DNA from: Pseudonocardia halophobica
GTDB lineage: Bacteria > Actinomycetota > Actinomycetes > Mycobacteriales > Pseudonocardiaceae
DNA length: 64,000 nucleotides
Assembly (NCBI RefSeq): GCF_027922425.1
Contig: NZ_BSFQ01000032.1
Location: forward strand, 1 to 64,000
Direction: 5' to 3'
Positions within the stretch are counted from its first letter, which is position 1. Each line of letters opens with the position of its first letter. The translations under genes were made by a program, and so were the position numbers. Shown here in pieces: positions 62,522 through 64,000 of this stretch. The notes beneath the pieces are model-generated. The model made no database searches and had not been told where the DNA came from. It saw nothing but the letters and a program-made list of their open reading frames with translations.

Positions 62522-63345
62522 CGATCCGGACGGTGGGCGTGCTCGGCCTCGGCGCGATGGGACGGCCGATGGGGCGCCACCTCGTGGCGGGCGGTTTCGA
62601 CGTCGTCGGGTACGACCCGTCGGCGGAGAGCGTGCGGCGCGCCGAGGAGGTGGGTGTGCGCGGGCTGGCCTCCCCCAAGGAGGTGGCGCAGGAGAGCGAC
62701 GTCGTCCTGATCGTCGTCGGGTTCGAGGAGCAGGTCGAGTCCGTCGTGTTCGGCGACGACGGCCTGCTGGCGGGTGCGCGGCCGGGCCTGGTGCTGGGCC
62801 TCGGGTCCACCGTCTCGCCCACCTACGCGCGCGATCTGGCCGCCCGGCTCGAGGGCAGCGGCGTCGACCTGCTCGACATGCCGGTGACCCGCAGCGACCG
62901 GGCGGTCGAGAGCGGGACCGCGCTCGTGCTCGCGGGCGGCGACCCGGCGGTCCTCGACGCCTGCCGGCCCGTGCTGGCCACCTTCGCCACCGACGTGTTC
63001 GCGCTCGGGGGGTTCGGCAGCGGCCAGGTCGCCAAGATGGTCAACAACATGATCCTCTGGGCGTGCGTCGCCGCGAACGACGAGGGACTGCGCCTCGCCG
63101 AGGAGCTCGGCGTCGACCCGGACCGCCTGCGGGAGGCGCTCGTGGTCAGCAGCGCGGCGAACTTCGCTCTGATCGAGCGCGCGGACGAGCGTCCGGTGCC
63201 GTGGGCGGAGAAGGACATGGTCATCGCGCAGCAGGAGGCCGACAAGCTGCGCTTCGCGATGCCGGTCGGCGGGCTGGTCAAGGAGGCCGTCAAGGCGTTC
63301 AAGCTCCGCAAGGGCTACCCGACGCCGGGGACGGGGCCGCGGTGA
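62518..63345 (+). CDS. NAD(P)-dependent oxidoreductase, 3-hydroxyisobutyrate dehydrogenase family
   Basis: A 275-residue beta-hydroxyacid dehydrogenase with GLGAMGRPMGRHL at about 9-21, DMPVTRS and the catalytic Lys in GQVAKMVNNM near 180. It oxidises or reduces a hydroxyacid/semialdehyde. ATGA overlap with the LLM gene; its stop overlaps the LigM-like start. Confidence 0.9.
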   Translation: MTIRTVGVLGLGAMGRPMGRHLVAGGFDVVGYDPSAESVRRAEEVGVRGLASPKEVAQESDVVLIVVGFEEQVESVVFGDDGLLAGARPGLVLGLGSTVSPTYARDLAARLEGSGVDLLDMPVTRSDRAVESGTALVLAGGDPAVLDACRPVLATFATDVFALGGFGSGQVAKMVNNMILWACVAANDEGLRLAEELGVDPDRLREALVVSSAANFALIERADERPVPWAEKDMVIAQQEADKLRFAMPVGGLVKEAVKAFKLRKGYPTPGTGPR

Positions 63346-64000
63346 CGGGGGGTCGGCGCTCGCTGCAGGACGTCGTCGACGCCGTCCCGGACCTCGTCGA
63401 GCACCTCCGCAACGACACCCCCGGGCCGGCGATCCGGACCCGCACCGACCAGATCCCCGTCCCCGCCGAGTTCTCGAACTGGCGGTCCGAGCAGCGGGCC
63501 TGGCACGAGACGGCGATCCTGTTCGACCAGTCCCACCACATGCCTGAGCTGTTCCTCTCCGGACCGGACGCCCTCGCCCTGCTGTCCCGGGTCGGGGTCA
63601 ACCGACTGGCGAACCTGGCGCCCGGTCGGGCCAAGCAGTTCATCGGCTGCGCTCCCGACGGGAGCATCATCGGCGACTGCATCCTCTGCCCGCTGCCCGG
63701 CGGGGTCTACGAGCTGGTCAGCAGCATGCCCCTGCTGAACTGGGTCGAGTACCAGGCCCACGTCGGCGGGTGGGATGTGACGGTCGTGCGGGACCACAAC
63801 ACCGCCGACAACCCCACCGGTCGGCGGGTCCGCTTCCGCTTCCAGCTCGATGGCCCGGAGGCCGGCGCGATCTTCGACGAGGTCGTCGAGGGGGAGACCC
63901 CGGACATCCCGTTCTTCCGGACGGCGACGGCGGTGGTTGCCGGCGTCGAGGTCCTCGTGCTGCGGCACGGCATGGCAGGGCGCAATCGGGGGGTCGAGAT
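63342..64000 (+). CDS. LigM-like tetrahydrofolate-dependent demethylase, cut by window end
   Basis: The first 219 residues of a second GcvT/LigM-like protein: FSNWRSEQRAWHETAILFDQSHHM and GRAKQFIGCAPDGSIIGD match the gene at 47221. The GTG overlaps the previous stop. The rest lies outside the window. Confidence 0.88.
   Translation, partial: MTGGRRSLQDVVDAVPDLVEHLRNDTPGPAIRTRTDQIPVPAEFSNWRSEQRAWHETAILFDQSHHMPELFLSGPDALALLSRVGVNRLANLAPGRAKQFIGCAPDGSIIGDCILCPLPGGVYELVSSMPLLNWVEYQAHVGGWDVTVVRDHNTADNPTGRRVRFRFQLDGPEAGAIFDEVVEGETPDIPFFRTATAVVAGVEVLVLRHGMAGRNRGVE

Overview
The window is high-GC DNA with many GTG starts, 4-bp stop/start overlaps, an NDMA-dependent (mycofactocin-type) alcohol dehydrogenase and several LLM flavin enzymes. 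This points to a catabolically versatile actinomycete of the Pseudonocardia/Rhodococcus kind; the genus is an inference. Almost every gene looks catabolic, transport-related or regulatory. No rRNA, tRNA, CRISPR array, phage module or replication origin was seen.

Region 1 (1-7000) looks like a ketone or secondary-alcohol oxidation module. It holds a broken secondary alcohol dehydrogenase, two tandem TetR regulators (GTGA overlap), an NDMA-dependent alcohol dehydrogenase, a Baeyer-Villiger-type flavin monooxygenase and an HSL-family esterase. Region 2 (7345-20479) starts with a DUF485/sodium:solute symporter pair and an acyl-CoA ligase. A nine-gene operon follows: CoxG-like SRPBCC protein, aldehyde dehydrogenase, alcohol dehydrogenase, metallo-beta-lactamase-fold hydrolase, an SDR without the usual catalytic residues, and a molybdenum hydroxylase (L, M and S subunits) with an enoyl-CoA hydratase between L and M. 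TetR-type inverted repeats recur in front of the region 1 and 2 operons.

Region 3 (20745-30353) has a Crp/Fnr regulator, then a 1195-residue indolepyruvate-ferredoxin-oxidoreductase-type enzyme 1 bp from a DpgC-like cofactor-free dioxygenase, a hotdog thioesterase, an acyl-CoA ligase, a small protein and an MHS-family permease. The order suggests an aerobic alpha-oxidation of arylacetyl-CoA: DpgC-like enzyme to arylglyoxylate, then oxidative decarboxylation to aroyl-CoA. Region 4 (30934-34411) holds an acyl-CoA dehydrogenase whose 5' end was replaced by an insertion sequence with near-perfect inverted ends and a frameshifted transposase.

Region 5 (34330-64000) is an aromatic/heterocycle catabolic island. 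It contains an AAHS-family aromatic acid symporter, an XRE regulator divergent from an SDR, an MFS exporter, and an aldolase / NMT1-type ABC importer / isochorismatase-like hydrolase / polysaccharide-deacetylase-like hydrolase / LLM oxygenase / SDR operon ending with a GntR regulator. Next comes a LigM-like tetrahydrofolate-dependent demethylase with an LLM enzyme and an aldehyde dehydrogenase, then a MarR regulator. A gentisate operon follows (gentisate dioxygenase, 3-hydroxybenzoate 6-hydroxylase-like enzyme, FAH-family hydrolase, CoA-transferase, HMG-CoA-lyase-like enzyme), then an Fbp-type ABC importer, and finally a second LLM / dehydrogenase / LigM-like set cut by the window edge. Two near-identical palindromes link the aromatic acid symporter to the gentisate operon, and two similar promoter/operator sites link the MFS exporter to the first LigM-like gene.
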